Assembly (NCBI GenBank): GCA_964512105.1
Contig: CAZEGI010000001.1
Location: 95,000-158,999 of the forward strand
DNA from: CAZEGI01 sp964512105
GTDB taxonomy: Archaea; Altiarchaeota; Altiarchaeia; IMC4; CAZEGI01
DNA length: 64,000 nucleotides
Reading direction: 5' to 3'
The notes under the pieces are model-generated. The model made no database searches and had not been told where the DNA came from. It worked only from the letters and a program-made list of their open reading frames with translations. This document shows positions 1 to 8,224 of this stretch, one piece after another. The translations under genes and the position numbers were made by a program. Positions within the stretch are counted from its first letter, which is position 1. Every line of letters begins with the position of its first letter.

Positions 1-2
1 AG

Positions 3-269
3 TTAATAACAACAAAAAACGTGCTTTTGGCAACAACGGCGGCACTTAATTGTGCCAAAAATTTAAAAGTAAAAAGCATCGCTTTTCCGGGAATGGGCAC
101 GGGCGTTGGCGGCGTCCCGAAAAAACAGGCAGCAATTGCGATGGTTAGTGAGATAAACAAATTTGTTAAAAAGAACCCAGACGCGTTTGATGCCGTATTT
201 TTGATAGGATACGATAATTCTTTATACACGGAATTCGAAAATGCACTCCGAACCAAAGCCAGGAGATAG
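3..269 (+). CDS. macro-domain (ADP-ribose-binding) protein, C-terminal part only
   Basis: The reading frame is already open at the window edge, so the N-terminus lies outside. The visible part carries the macro-domain signature FPGMGTGVGG, the phosphate-binding loop, preceded by a helix of the type ATTAALNCA. Macro domains bind ADP-ribose or related nucleotides and often act as deacylases or ADP-ribosyl hydrolases. A GTG at 21 is an internal valine rather than a convincing start, because the upstream codons continue the fold. The stop overlaps the start of gatD by 29 bases, suggesting co-transcription. The substrate cannot be told from this fragment. Confidence 0.75.
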   Translation, partial: LITTKNVLLATTAALNCAKNLKVKSIAFPGMGTGVGGVPKKQAAIAMVSEINKFVKKNPDAFDAVFLIGYDNSLYTEFENALRTKARR

Positions 270-1545
270 GGTCGAGATTGTAACGGAAAGCGAAACATAC
301 CGCGGATTTGTCATGCCGAGGCCGGAGCTTGCGGGCGACAGACACCTCGTGTTAAAACTTGAGAACGGTTACAACATCGGCATAGAAAAAAACAAAATAA
401 AAAAGATAAACATCATCGAAAAAATAAAAGAGAAAAAAAATATTGAAAGGGCGGCGGTAAAGGAAGATAAGAATAAAGCAACCGTGTCCGTGCTCTCTAC
501 GGGCGGAACAATCTCCTCCCGGGTTGATTACCGTACGGGCGGCGTTTATGCGAGCTACACGGCCAAGGATTTGCTTGAGGTCGCCCCAGAACTGAATGAC
601 ATCGCCAACATAAAATCCCGTTTTTTGATGAATATCATGTCCGAAGACATGAACCCGAAACTCTGGATAAAAATTGCAAGGGAAGTTGCTGAAGAACTCA
701 AAAAATCGGATGGCGTTGTCGTCACGCATGGAACGGACACCATGCACTATTCGACGGCTGCGGTGAGTTTTTTGCTCAGGGATTTACACAAACCAGTCGT
801 TTTTACCGGTTCTCAACGTTCAACGGACCGTGGTTCTTCGGATTGTTTCGTCAACCTCATATGTTCAGCGATACTTGCAAAAAGCGACATTGCCGGCGTT
901 TCCTTGGTTATGCACGGATCCTTGAACGATAATTATTGTTTTGCGCATCGCGGAACAAAGGTAAGGAAAATGCACACCTCCCGCAGGGACGCGTTCCAGA
1001 GCATAAATGATAAACCTTTAGCAAAAATTTATCCCAGTGGAAAGATAGAGGTGTTGAATAAAAATTATCCAAAAAGAAAAGAAGGTAAGGTAACCGTTGA
1101 TGATAAATTAGAAGAAAAAGTAGCATTCATAAAAATCTACCCAGGAATGAATCCCGAAATAGTGGATTTTTACCTTGGTAAAGGTTACAAAGGCATCGTT
1201 TTCGAGGGAACTGCGCTGGGGCACGTTCCTACCACCCTAAAGGAAACCAGCATTATACCTAAGATAGAGCTGGCAAAGGACAGAGGTGTTGCAATGGCAA
1301 TGACAACTCAGTGCCTATTTGGGCGCGTGCACCCGCACGTCTATGCAAATCTACGCGAGGTCAGTTCCTGTGGCGTGATATATTGCGAGGATATGCTTCC
1401 AGAAACAGCCTACGTCAAACTAATGTGGGTTTTAGGTCATACAAGTAAGTCAGAAGAAGTCAAGAAACTTATGCTGACAAACATTGCGGGCGAAATAACT
1501 CCCAGAACGCACATAGACGAAACTATTCTTTCAACTTCTTTATGA
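241..1545 (+). CDS. gatD: Glu-tRNA(Gln) amidotransferase subunit D
   Basis: GatD, with GatE, makes Gln-tRNA(Gln) from misacylated Glu-tRNA(Gln) in archaea; GatD is the asparaginase-like subunit that releases ammonia. The 434-aa length fits the family. An N-terminal ~75-residue beta-barrel-like domain is followed by asparaginase motifs TGGTI (residues 87-91, first catalytic Thr) and THGTDT (162-167, second Thr with Asp). This N-terminal extension separates GatD from ordinary L-asparaginase. gatE is not next to it and is not in the window, so the partner must be elsewhere. The 3' end overlaps a small convergent gene by 23 bases. Confidence 0.93.
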   Translation: MHSEPKPGDRVEIVTESETYRGFVMPRPELAGDRHLVLKLENGYNIGIEKNKIKKINIIEKIKEKKNIERAAVKEDKNKATVSVLSTGGTISSRVDYRTGGVYASYTAKDLLEVAPELNDIANIKSRFLMNIMSEDMNPKLWIKIAREVAEELKKSDGVVVTHGTDTMHYSTAAVSFLLRDLHKPVVFTGSQRSTDRGSSDCFVNLICSAILAKSDIAGVSLVMHGSLNDNYCFAHRGTKVRKMHTSRRDAFQSINDKPLAKIYPSGKIEVLNKNYPKRKEGKVTVDDKLEEKVAFIKIYPGMNPEIVDFYLGKGYKGIVFEGTALGHVPTTLKETSIIPKIELAKDRGVAMAMTTQCLFGRVHPHVYANLREVSSCGVIYCEDMLPETAYVKLMWVLGHTSKSEEVKKLMLTNIAGEITPRTHIDETILSTSL

Positions 1546-1684
1546 CCTCTAAAACGTCCTTCAGCGAGTTGTAAATAAGGAACGAATTTCTAAGTCGTTC
1601 CGAGTTCGTGTCACCCAGCTCAGTTGACTTACTGAGCTGCTGATACTGCTCCTCATTAAGCGTCACCATTATCTTCTTTCTCAT
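1523..1684 (-). CDS. small ribbon-helix-helix-type DNA-binding protein, 53 aa
   Basis: This short ORF encodes MRKKIMVTLNEEQYQQL, then a polar turn and helix ending in KDVLEVIKKLKE. A short beta strand (KKIMVTL) followed by two amphipathic helices is the ribbon-helix-helix layout of CopG/Arc-like repressors and antitoxins. A GGGGGAT Shine-Dalgarno sits 5 bases upstream of the ATG, and a TATA-like AATTTATAAG-type element lies about 45 bases upstream. The gene follows the AAA+ ATPase gene on the same strand (136-bp gap) and runs into the end of gatD. Possibly a regulator of the ATPase locus or of itself. The family call rests on pattern only. Confidence 0.65.
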   Translation of the reverse strand: MRKKIMVTLNEEQYQQLSKSTELGDTNSERLRNSFLIYNSLKDVLEVIKKLKE

Positions 1685-1704
1685 ATCTATCCCCCAGAGC
1701 TACT

Positions 1705-1723
1705 ATATATGTATGATATATGT
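1705..1723. promoter_or_regulatory. candidate operator: two ATATATGT direct repeats
   Basis: ATATATGT occurs at 1705-1712 and 1716-1723, exactly 11 bp (one helical turn) apart, between the ribbon-helix-helix gene and its TATA-like element near 1730-1738. Ribbon-helix-helix repressors typically bind tandem short sites spaced about one turn apart, so autoregulation is plausible. The region is AT-rich and chance is possible. Confidence 0.4.
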
Positions 1724-1819
1724 CTGATAACTTATAAATGGTAAATATATCTGTAAACGCCAAAATCGGTCATTTACGCCGGAATTTTGACTTATCCTAG
1801 CGCTCGATGCATATCGATT

Positions 1820-2971
1820 TTATTTTGCGAGTAACCTTCGTGCATTATCCGAAAGGCCGTAAACATACTGGATTCTGCCAGCCCTTTTTTCCTTACTGCA
1901 ACGTATAACAAGCGGATAAGGCACCCCAGGCTTTCTTTTTACCTCCTCTGGATTAAGCCCTCGGAGTTTCCTTATCAATGAACCTATGCTCCTGATGTCC
2001 TTCCCCAAGACATCCGATAACTCCGTTATGCTCATGGATTCACGTTCCATTAACAACTTCACAATTTCGAGTTGCGTCGGGGACAATTCATCAGTAAAAT
2101 CGCCGCTGGGCACCGCTTTTTCCACTGTTATGCCTGGGCTTAATTCGGACTCAAAATCCTCCACTTCGGGTTCAATTTTTTCTTCATATGTGTGTGTTCC
2201 TAACAACTCCTCCACAACCCTGTCCGTAATCTCAAATATTTCCCTCTTTGCGCAACCCTCTAAAACGGTCTGGCCGTTCTCCAAAAGAAGTCTCGGAACG
2301 CTGTTTGCAGACTCTGCAAGTCGCTTTATGCCGGCCTCCGTGAATGGTGCGGTCCCCTTACCTTTGACCCACGCTATGCGGTTTTTTACAATTTCAACCA
2401 GCTGCTCGGTGGTCAGGGGCTTTAGCGTTATCGTCCTTGATTTCCTGTCCCTAAACGCGCTCTCAGCGGTAATTCTATCCACCAAACTACTCAGACCGAA
2501 GAACATCATAAAGACATTGTCTGCCCTGTCATTCAGTATCCTGAGCCACTTAAACAACCCGTCATCATATTCATGGGCTTCATCAAACAGGATGAGTAGC
2601 CTCTTTTTACCAAGGTTTTTTTGCAGAAAATCGCCAACAGACGTTCTATCCATATTCCTTGCTGATAAACGTTTCCAAAACGGCAGTGTGCTGATAATTC
2701 TTCTCGCAACGTTTTCTTCTGGTTCATATGCGTCAAATGAGACAACATAGTCTACGCCTATCGGTTTTTTCATCATGATCTGGTTCATAAATGTTGTTTT
2801 TCCATAGCCGATAGGTGCAGTAACCACTATTATTCTATCCCAGCCGCCGACAGATTCGCAAACCTGCCTGTACTCATCAACACGCCCTATTATCGGTATG
2901 TCTAAAGAGGTCGATTTTATGAATGGGCTCTTTGACCAACCATAATGTACGTAGTACTCGTTTCTGTCCAT
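1820..2971 (-). CDS. AAA+ ATPase with C-terminal winged helix (Orc/ExeA-like)
   Basis: A 383-aa protein. Walker A is TAPIGYGKTT (residues 51-60) and Walker B is LLILFDEAHE (125-134). A helical lid follows, then an acidic linker around 255-290 and a winged-helix-like C-terminus (about 295-383) beginning LSPTQLEIVKLLMER and containing a helix-turn-helix ITELSDVLGKDIRSIGSLIRKL. The layout resembles Orc1/Cdc6 initiators, but the Walker A sequence is closer to ExeA/MoxR-type or plasmid ATPases, so the replication role is only a possibility. The divergent promoter region carries a dense iteron-like repeat array. Confidence 0.7.
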   Translation of the reverse strand: MDRNEYYVHYGWSKSPFIKSTSLDIPIIGRVDEYRQVCESVGGWDRIIVVTAPIGYGKTTFMNQIMMKKPIGVDYVVSFDAYEPEENVARRIISTLPFWKRLSARNMDRTSVGDFLQKNLGKKRLLILFDEAHEYDDGLFKWLRILNDRADNVFMMFFGLSSLVDRITAESAFRDRKSRTITLKPLTTEQLVEIVKNRIAWVKGKGTAPFTEAGIKRLAESANSVPRLLLENGQTVLEGCAKREIFEITDRVVEELLGTHTYEEKIEPEVEDFESELSPGITVEKAVPSGDFTDELSPTQLEIVKLLMERESMSITELSDVLGKDIRSIGSLIRKLRGLNPEEVKRKPGVPYPLVIRCSKEKRAGRIQYVYGLSDNARRLLAK

Positions 2972-2972
2972 T

Positions 2973-3110
2973 TCAAGTCACAAAAATAATTCACATGACT
3001 TACATCTAAATATACTCGTTGCAATTTAAAAATAAACCGTGTTTTTGCAATGAAAGTAAGTCATAATACTAAGTCAAAGTAAGTCACAAAGATACGTCAT
3101 GACTTACTTT
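2973..3110. repeat. iteron-like array of AAGTAAGTCA elements
   Basis: Between the AAA+ ATPase gene and tiaS the element AAAGTAAGTCAT occurs at 3053-3064, AAAGTAAGTCAC at 3076-3087, and the perfect inverse ATGACTTACTTT at 3099-3110. Shorter versions are at 2974-2981 (CAAGTCAC), 2994-3003 (CATGACTTAC) and 3070-3077 (TAAGTCAA). Six copies in about 140 bp, in both orientations, look like binding sites for the neighbouring wHTH ATPase, as an autoregulatory operator or an origin. Confidence 0.7.
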
Positions 3111-3147
3111 TATTTTTATGTTACAAATCTTTAGAAATAACTGGAAA

Positions 3148-4404
3148 ATGTTAGTCGGAATAGACGACACGGATTCATTAAAGGGAATGTGCACAACGTA
3201 TCTGGCTGCAATAATATCGCGAGAGTTGGATGTTTATGGCTATCCGCGTCTTATACGGCTAAACCCAAACATCCCATACAAGACACGCGGCAATGGCGCA
3301 GTTATGCTGAATATCAACGGGAATTCCAGAACAATAAAGAGCACGGTTTTAAAACTCGTCAAGAAACTATCACAACTGGATGATAAAAAAACCAACCCCG
3401 GAGTAGTTTTTCTCGAAAATCCAGAAAAAGAAAAAATAAAAATTCTGAACAATTTTTACAGGCGGGTGGTTTCCGAACTTGTGACAATCAGGGATGCGGA
3501 GAACGTTGCAGAAAAGGTTAATGCAGACGTCCACAAATTCAAAAACGGAAGAGGAATCATCGGCGCTCTGGCAGCAATCGGCGCAGTTCTTGATGATAAG
3601 ACCTACGAAATGATAGGGTATCGTCATCCGAATAACTACGGAAAGGCCCGCAGAATTGATAGGGAATCTGTTTATAAAATGAACGAGAAATTCTATCCAA
3701 AACTGTTCGATACCATCGACCCGGAAACAAAGCGCATCCTGATAACGCCGCGCGGCTATGATCCGATCTTATTCGGAATCCGTGGCGAAGACCCAAAAGA
3801 ACTCGAGTCTGCGTTCAGGCAACTTAAAATTTACGAACCTCTTGAACTAAAACTGATTTTTGAAACAAACCAGGCAACCGACTCCCACCTCAGAAAAAAG
3901 AAAATAACCGACATTAAACCGTACGATTGTGTTATCGTTGACGGGCATATTACACAAAAACCAAAAACGCTAGAAGGCGGCCATGTGGTTTTTAATATCC
4001 AGGACTCATCAACAAACATGGATTGTGCTGCCTACGAACCAACAGGCGGGTTTAGGGACATCGTGAAACAGTTGGAAGTGGGGGATTACGTGGAAGCATG
4101 CGGGGGCGTCGGCAAATACAAAAAAACAATCAATCTCGAAAAAATCAGAATTTTGGAACTGAACAAAAAATACGAAAATGTAGTGCCTAACTGCTGCAAC
4201 AAAAAAATGACCTCCGCCGGAAAAAACAAGGGCTACAAGTGCAGAAAATGCGGTAAACGAATACGGAGTCATGAAATTAAGTCAAGAGAAGTCAGGAGAA
4301 ATCTTGAACTTAGGAGTTATGAAGTTCCGCCGCGGGCGAGAAGACACCTAAGCAAACCGCTCGTGAGGGAATCACTTCAATCTTCTAATCAACTCCTCTT
4401 TTGA
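3148..4404 (+). CDS. tiaS: tRNA(Ile2) 2-agmatinylcytidine synthetase
   Basis: TiaS attaches agmatine to C34 of tRNA-Ile(CAU) so that it reads AUA; it is universal in archaea. The protein opens MLVGIDDTDS, the family hallmark ATP/metal motif (residues 4-10). It has the central domain with RHPNNYGK-type sequence, an OB-fold near residues 255-340 and a C-terminal zinc ribbon with Cys pairs near 349-350 and 365/368 (CRKCGK). I chose ATG 3148 because family members begin directly at this motif; an in-frame ATG at 3118 would add ten unlikely residues. The 3' end overlaps the convergent thioredoxin-like gene by 33 bases. Confidence 0.92.
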   Translation: MLVGIDDTDSLKGMCTTYLAAIISRELDVYGYPRLIRLNPNIPYKTRGNGAVMLNINGNSRTIKSTVLKLVKKLSQLDDKKTNPGVVFLENPEKEKIKILNNFYRRVVSELVTIRDAENVAEKVNADVHKFKNGRGIIGALAAIGAVLDDKTYEMIGYRHPNNYGKARRIDRESVYKMNEKFYPKLFDTIDPETKRILITPRGYDPILFGIRGEDPKELESAFRQLKIYEPLELKLIFETNQATDSHLRKKKITDIKPYDCVIVDGHITQKPKTLEGGHVVFNIQDSSTNMDCAAYEPTGGFRDIVKQLEVGDYVEACGGVGKYKKTINLEKIRILELNKKYENVVPNCCNKKMTSAGKNKGYKCRKCGKRIRSHEIKSREVRRNLELRSYEVPPRARRHLSKPLVRESLQSSNQLLF

Positions 4405-4731
4405 TGGAACTTCTCCGGTGGACACAACCTCATCATCAACAACGATTCCTGGCGTTGAGGCAATCTGGTGCGTCAATGCTTCAAGAACAACATCGCTGTT
4501 GGCAACCACAGCAGGCGTCTTTTTTATTTCATCGACGGAAGAATACACATTCAACACGTCCCCTTCTATATCTGCTGCACTTCCGGGTTTCAAATTATCC
4601 CCGTCTATCAGCTTCTCGACAAAATCCTTACCCTCCTTAAGGCCAACTTCTTTTACGACCTCTCTAACAACTCTTCGTGCCTCTGGGCACTTTGGGCATT
4701 TAATTCCCGTGTACAAAACAATCCTTGCCAT
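4372..4731 (-). CDS. thioredoxin/glutaredoxin-like protein next to nrdD
   Basis: A 119-aa thioredoxin-fold protein with redox motif CPKC (Cys12, Cys15) in IKCPKCPEA and a cis-proline segment STPGIVVDD near residues 91-99. The gene starts 5 bases after the nrdD stop, on the same strand, so the two are almost certainly one operon. Class III ribonucleotide reductases of the NrdD2/NrdD3 type are known to draw electrons from thioredoxin/NrdH-like proteins, so this is the likely reductant partner (inference from context). An unusually long helical insert (residues 30-65) separates the motif from the cis-Pro. Confidence 0.8.
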   Translation of the reverse strand: MARIVLYTGIKCPKCPEARRVVREVVKEVGLKEGKDFVEKLIDGDNLKPGSAADIEGDVLNVYSSVDEIKKTPAVVANSDVVLEALTHQIASTPGIVVDDEVVSTGEVPSKEELIRRLK

Positions 4732-4736
4732 CTTAA

Positions 4737-7127
4737 TCAGAAATCAAGGTCGCTGTTCCAGCCATTGACACCCTGAAGTTCGATACTCTTCTTTATATCG
4801 TCTGGAAGCTCCACCGGCTTACCACCCAATCCGTAGCGTTTCCTTTCCCTCAGCTCAGTAAGTTTTCCTTTATTCCAACCACCAACGTTCTGATAGTAGC
4901 CCGTTATTCTGGACCACCAGTCAAGGTTTTTGGAACCGCATTTCGGGCAGATGTTCGTCAAACCGCTTGTCGTATAATTGCATTCTTTGCAGACCGAAAG
5001 GTCCTTTGTATACGAATAATACTGAATTGCCGTCTGTGTCGCGATTTTTTCCGTTAACTCGTAAATGCCTTCGGCTTTTGGTGTCGATTCCCCAAGCCAA
5101 ACATGCGTCATCGCCCCACCATCCGTCAGCGGATGGAAAGAACCCTCGATTTTCAACCTCTTCCAGAGTGGAACATCCGCCGATGGTCTGACATGGAACG
5201 AATTTGTGTAATATGCCTCGTCGCCCCTGCCGTTCGCAACAAACCTCTTTCCGTATTTCTTGTTGTCTATCTGTGCCAGTCTATAAGCGCAAGATTCAGC
5301 AGGGGTTCTTGCAAGTGAAAAGTTAAGTTTCGTTTCCTTTCTGAATTCGGCTACGGTATCCTTCATCTTCTTCATCACCTTCAGACCGAATTTCCATGCG
5401 TTATCGGATTCATGCATCTCTTCACCCAGATGCGCCTTTAAAAGTTCATTCATTCCAACCAGACCGACAATAAAGCTCTGCCTGTCGGTTTCCAGGTAGC
5501 GAGCCCCTTTTTTGTCGATTGGCTGGTTCATGAACGGCAACAACCCGTTTTTCAGGTTTCTCTCTATTATTCTGCGCTTCAGAAGCAGGACGTTCTTGGC
5601 CTTTTCCATCCTGCTTCTCAGCAGGGCAAATAACTTTTCGTCATTCCCGTTTGCTTCATAGGCGATTTGCGGAAGATTTATTGTAACAACCTGCAGTGCA
5701 CCACCGCGAATGGTTCCATTTACGACATCATCAGATGTACTCGCATCATCCAAGGGCATCAAAAAAGAGCAGCACTGGTAACACGCGAACTCCGGCATGT
5801 ACGGCTGGTTGATTATGTAATACGGCGTTCCGAACTTTGCAGCAAGCGCGGAAACCTTCAGCAATTCTTCTTTATGTTCCCCTTTCTTGAAATCCTCAGG
5901 ATAAACCTGAACCTCGAACTTCGGGAAAATGAACGGTTTGCCCACATAGTCGCCGCCGGAATAAACATCGAGAAGCGCGTTAAACAGAAGCTTTATCTCG
6001 TCCTCAAAATCCGAGTACGTGACCCGCTCCCTCACCTTTCCGGACGGCGTTATTGCCGGAATGTCCTTGAATTTTTTCGGTGCAGACATATCGCAATCAA
6101 TGCTGCTGAAAACCGTTTGTCCGCCGCGTGCAACGTACATCTGCGACATTTCATAGATGAACATCTGTGCCAGCTGTTTCACCCTATCGTAGTCCAAGCC
6201 CTCAATATAAGGAGCCATGAACGTGTTGAAGTAACTGAAACCCTGACCGCCGGCACAGTTTGTCTGAGCTGCCGCCAGAATCTTTGCTGCATGCAGGAAC
6301 GCAACCTCGGGACGTTTTGCGGGACCGGCAATCGCGGTATGATTGCCAACACCGTCCGCCTTAAAACCGTTTTTCAGGAAAAATCTCACGTCGTGCGAAA
6401 AACAGAACGGTCTCGTCGGGAAGTAATCCAGATCATGGATGTGGATTTCACCGGCCATGTGCGCATCCGCGAGTTCGATGGGCAGAACGTTTATCAGCGC
6501 GTATTCTTTTGAAATCTGGTCAGCCATTAACTTATGCACGGTTTCGGGGTTGTACTGCAGATTCGCGTTTTCCTTTGAACCGTGCTCCACAAGATTGCGG
6601 ACATCGTAAACGGGCATCCCTAATCTTGTATACTTCGCACGCGCCTTTTCCAGTCCGTGCTCCAGCAGTTTTACATTTACCAATTCCCTTATAAGCGGAG
6701 CCGTGACGTAATTCAACTTCAAATGCCCAATCTCCTTTTCAACCGCCTTCGCTATAGTTTCAGCATGTATCTTATCCAGACCGGTTTCCTTAATCAGCGA
6801 TTTTACTATCCTTCCCCTGTCAAAAACGTCCAGCGTCGTTTTTGATGTTCTGACTTTCAGGCCCGACCGATACATATAATTTTCAGCAATCTTCGGGTTT
6901 TCTTTTTTTAATCTCGTGTAAACTATTTTTCGTATCTCGCTTGTTGTAGTGCCATCATCTACCGTTTCCGCAATCTTTGAGGCAATCTTTGAAGCGAGAA
7001 CGAAAGAGGCACCGGCATTCATGCAGCTCGCGATAATCTTGTCGACATTAAACTCCTGAAGGGCATTGTTGTTTTTTTTGACCTTCACTTTTTTATTGTT
7101 TTCCAGTATAGCCCATCGCATCGCCAT
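4737..7127 (-). CDS. nrdD: anaerobic (class III) ribonucleoside-triphosphate reductase
   Basis: A 796-aa glycyl-radical enzyme that makes deoxynucleotides without oxygen. The N-terminus (about 13-80) is an ATP-cone allosteric domain, and a second, degenerate cone-like unit appears at about 85-170. The core contains CAGGQGFSYFNTF. Near the C-terminus a zinc site (CKEC ... CPKC) precedes the radical loop RITGYY. All expected elements are visible. The activating radical-SAM enzyme NrdG is not adjacent and not in the window. An alternative ATG four codons downstream of 7127 is equally possible. Confidence 0.95.
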   Translation of the reverse strand: MAMRWAILENNKKVKVKKNNNALQEFNVDKIIASCMNAGASFVLASKIASKIAETVDDGTTTSEIRKIVYTRLKKENPKIAENYMYRSGLKVRTSKTTLDVFDRGRIVKSLIKETGLDKIHAETIAKAVEKEIGHLKLNYVTAPLIRELVNVKLLEHGLEKARAKYTRLGMPVYDVRNLVEHGSKENANLQYNPETVHKLMADQISKEYALINVLPIELADAHMAGEIHIHDLDYFPTRPFCFSHDVRFFLKNGFKADGVGNHTAIAGPAKRPEVAFLHAAKILAAAQTNCAGGQGFSYFNTFMAPYIEGLDYDRVKQLAQMFIYEMSQMYVARGGQTVFSSIDCDMSAPKKFKDIPAITPSGKVRERVTYSDFEDEIKLLFNALLDVYSGGDYVGKPFIFPKFEVQVYPEDFKKGEHKEELLKVSALAAKFGTPYYIINQPYMPEFACYQCCSFLMPLDDASTSDDVVNGTIRGGALQVVTINLPQIAYEANGNDEKLFALLRSRMEKAKNVLLLKRRIIERNLKNGLLPFMNQPIDKKGARYLETDRQSFIVGLVGMNELLKAHLGEEMHESDNAWKFGLKVMKKMKDTVAEFRKETKLNFSLARTPAESCAYRLAQIDNKKYGKRFVANGRGDEAYYTNSFHVRPSADVPLWKRLKIEGSFHPLTDGGAMTHVWLGESTPKAEGIYELTEKIATQTAIQYYSYTKDLSVCKECNYTTSGLTNICPKCGSKNLDWWSRITGYYQNVGGWNKGKLTELRERKRYGLGGKPVELPDDIKKSIELQGVNGWNSDLDF

Positions 7128-7231
7128 TCTATTTTTCCAAATCTCCGCTTGGAATTTCAGTAATGAATATAATTACGTAAATAAAAATGTTGCACTATCA
7201 ACAAGGATAGTTTCTTTTCAAACCAAAAAAA

Positions 7232-7453
7232 TCAAACAGCGTCAACCCTCTTGATTCCCTTTACCTTTTCCTTTAAAGTTCTTTCAATCCCCATCTGCAG
7301 AGTCATCTGCGACATAGGACAACCCGCGCACGCACCCCGCAATTTTACTTTAACCACGCCGCCATCAACACCTACAAGCTCGACATCGCCGCCGTCCGCC
7401 TGCAGCATCGGCCTTATCTCTTCGAGAACCTTTTCAACCTCGTCTTTTTTCAT
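7232..7453 (-). CDS. NifU C-terminal-type iron-sulfur scaffold protein
   Basis: A 73-aa stand-alone Nfu domain. It reads EIRPMLQADGGDVELVGV at the start and holds the cluster-binding CxxC motif ACAGCPMSQMT (Cys42, Cys45). Nfu proteins carry a [4Fe-4S] cluster between subunits and hand it to client enzymes. The ATG overlaps the stop of the glutaredoxin gene in an ATGA arrangement (7450-7453), so the two are translationally coupled, fitting a joint role in Fe-S handling. A 104-bp gap separates it from nrdD downstream. Confidence 0.9.
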   Translation of the reverse strand: MKKDEVEKVLEEIRPMLQADGGDVELVGVDGGVVKVKLRGACAGCPMSQMTLQMGIERTLKEKVKGIKRVDAV

Positions 7454-7689
7454 TTCCTCAATGCCTGCTCTATCCTAGCCCTATCGAATCCGACCACAAT
7501 CTCGCCAGCAATATCCAAAACCGGAACACCGAGCTGCCCACTCTTCTCCACCATCTCGCGTGCGGCCTCCTGGTCTTCCGCGACGTTTATCTCCTCAAAG
7601 GCCACGCCGCCCTTTTTCAGATACTCTTTTGCCATGGTGCAGTACGGACACGTTGGTGTTGAGTAAACAATAACTTTTTTTCCAGCCAT
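7450..7689 (-). CDS. glutaredoxin-like protein
   Basis: A 79-aa glutaredoxin fold with active site TCPYC (Cys14, Cys17), a GVPVLDI cis-Pro segment and a GFDRARIEQAL C-terminal helix typical of NrdH/Mjo-type small redoxins. I place the start at ATG 7689 because GGGGGGT stands 4 bases upstream as a strong ribosome binding site; the frame extends four codons further to a TTG. The ribosome site lies inside the end of the upstream lipoprotein gene. Likely electron donor or Fe-S/thiol homeostasis factor. Confidence 0.88.
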   Translation of the reverse strand: MAGKKVIVYSTPTCPYCTMAKEYLKKGGVAFEEINVAEDQEAAREMVEKSGQLGVPVLDIAGEIVVGFDRARIEQALRK

Positions 7690-7690
7690 T

Positions 7691-8188
7691 TTACCCCCCA
7701 ACCGTTATCTTTGGCAAATCCATAACCTTATCTGCCGGCACCATAAACTCCGAATCGTCTATCGCTGTTTCTTCGCAACTCACCCGTGTTTTGTCCATCG
7801 CTTTTACGTCCTCCTCCGAAACAAAACCCTGCTCACCAGCCGTTTTAATGTCATAGCTCATTCTTATCCATTTGTCTGTTCTGCTCATGTAAATATACAG
7901 ATATTCACCATCGACGACGCCCCTAACAATGACCCCCCCAATCGTTCCATCATATCTCACTCGGTTGCCCTTAACCTTCATCTCCATCGTTCCGTCATCC
8001 ACTTTTACATCGCACTTATACGAACCGCTAGCAAAAACATCCCCAGAACTTACGGTAGAACTCTCCTTGACTGTCGTTTGAGCCAAGGTCGTCTGGATGC
8101 TTGTGGTTTCTTCCTCTTTTGTCTCTGCGATGCAACCAACCGCAAAAATACAAATTAGGACTAAAATAAAAACTAATGCTTTTTTCAT
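7691..8188 (-). CDS. predicted lipoprotein, function unknown
   Basis: A 165-aa protein starting MKKALVFILVLICIFAVGC: positively charged start, hydrophobic stretch and a lipobox-like end with Cys19. A Thr/Ser-rich linker follows (residues 22-45), then a compact beta-rich domain containing SYKCDVKVDDG and VDGEYLYIYMSRTDKW. I do not recognise the domain; it resembles outer-surface lipoproteins that sense or carry a ligand. The frame runs upstream to 8215 but the hydrophobic leader fixes the start at ATG 8188. The stop lies one base before the glutaredoxin ATG. Confidence 0.7.
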   Translation of the reverse strand: MKKALVFILVLICIFAVGCIAETKEEETTSIQTTLAQTTVKESSTVSSGDVFASGSYKCDVKVDDGTMEMKVKGNRVRYDGTIGGVIVRGVVDGEYLYIYMSRTDKWIRMSYDIKTAGEQGFVSEEDVKAMDKTRVSCEETAIDDSEFMVPADKVMDLPKITVGG

Positions 8189-8224
8189 GCCATTATCTAA
8201 TACCCGAATAAACATAAAAGCAAG

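Noticed and set aside
1820..2971. Calling the AAA+ protein Orc1/Cdc6
   Set aside because: Domain order fits, but the Walker A and sensor regions differ from the family; only a structural or profile search can decide.
5667..6512. 281-codon plus-strand frame inside nrdD
   Set aside because: It is antisense to the core of NrdD and shows no fold-like pattern; shadow of codon bias.
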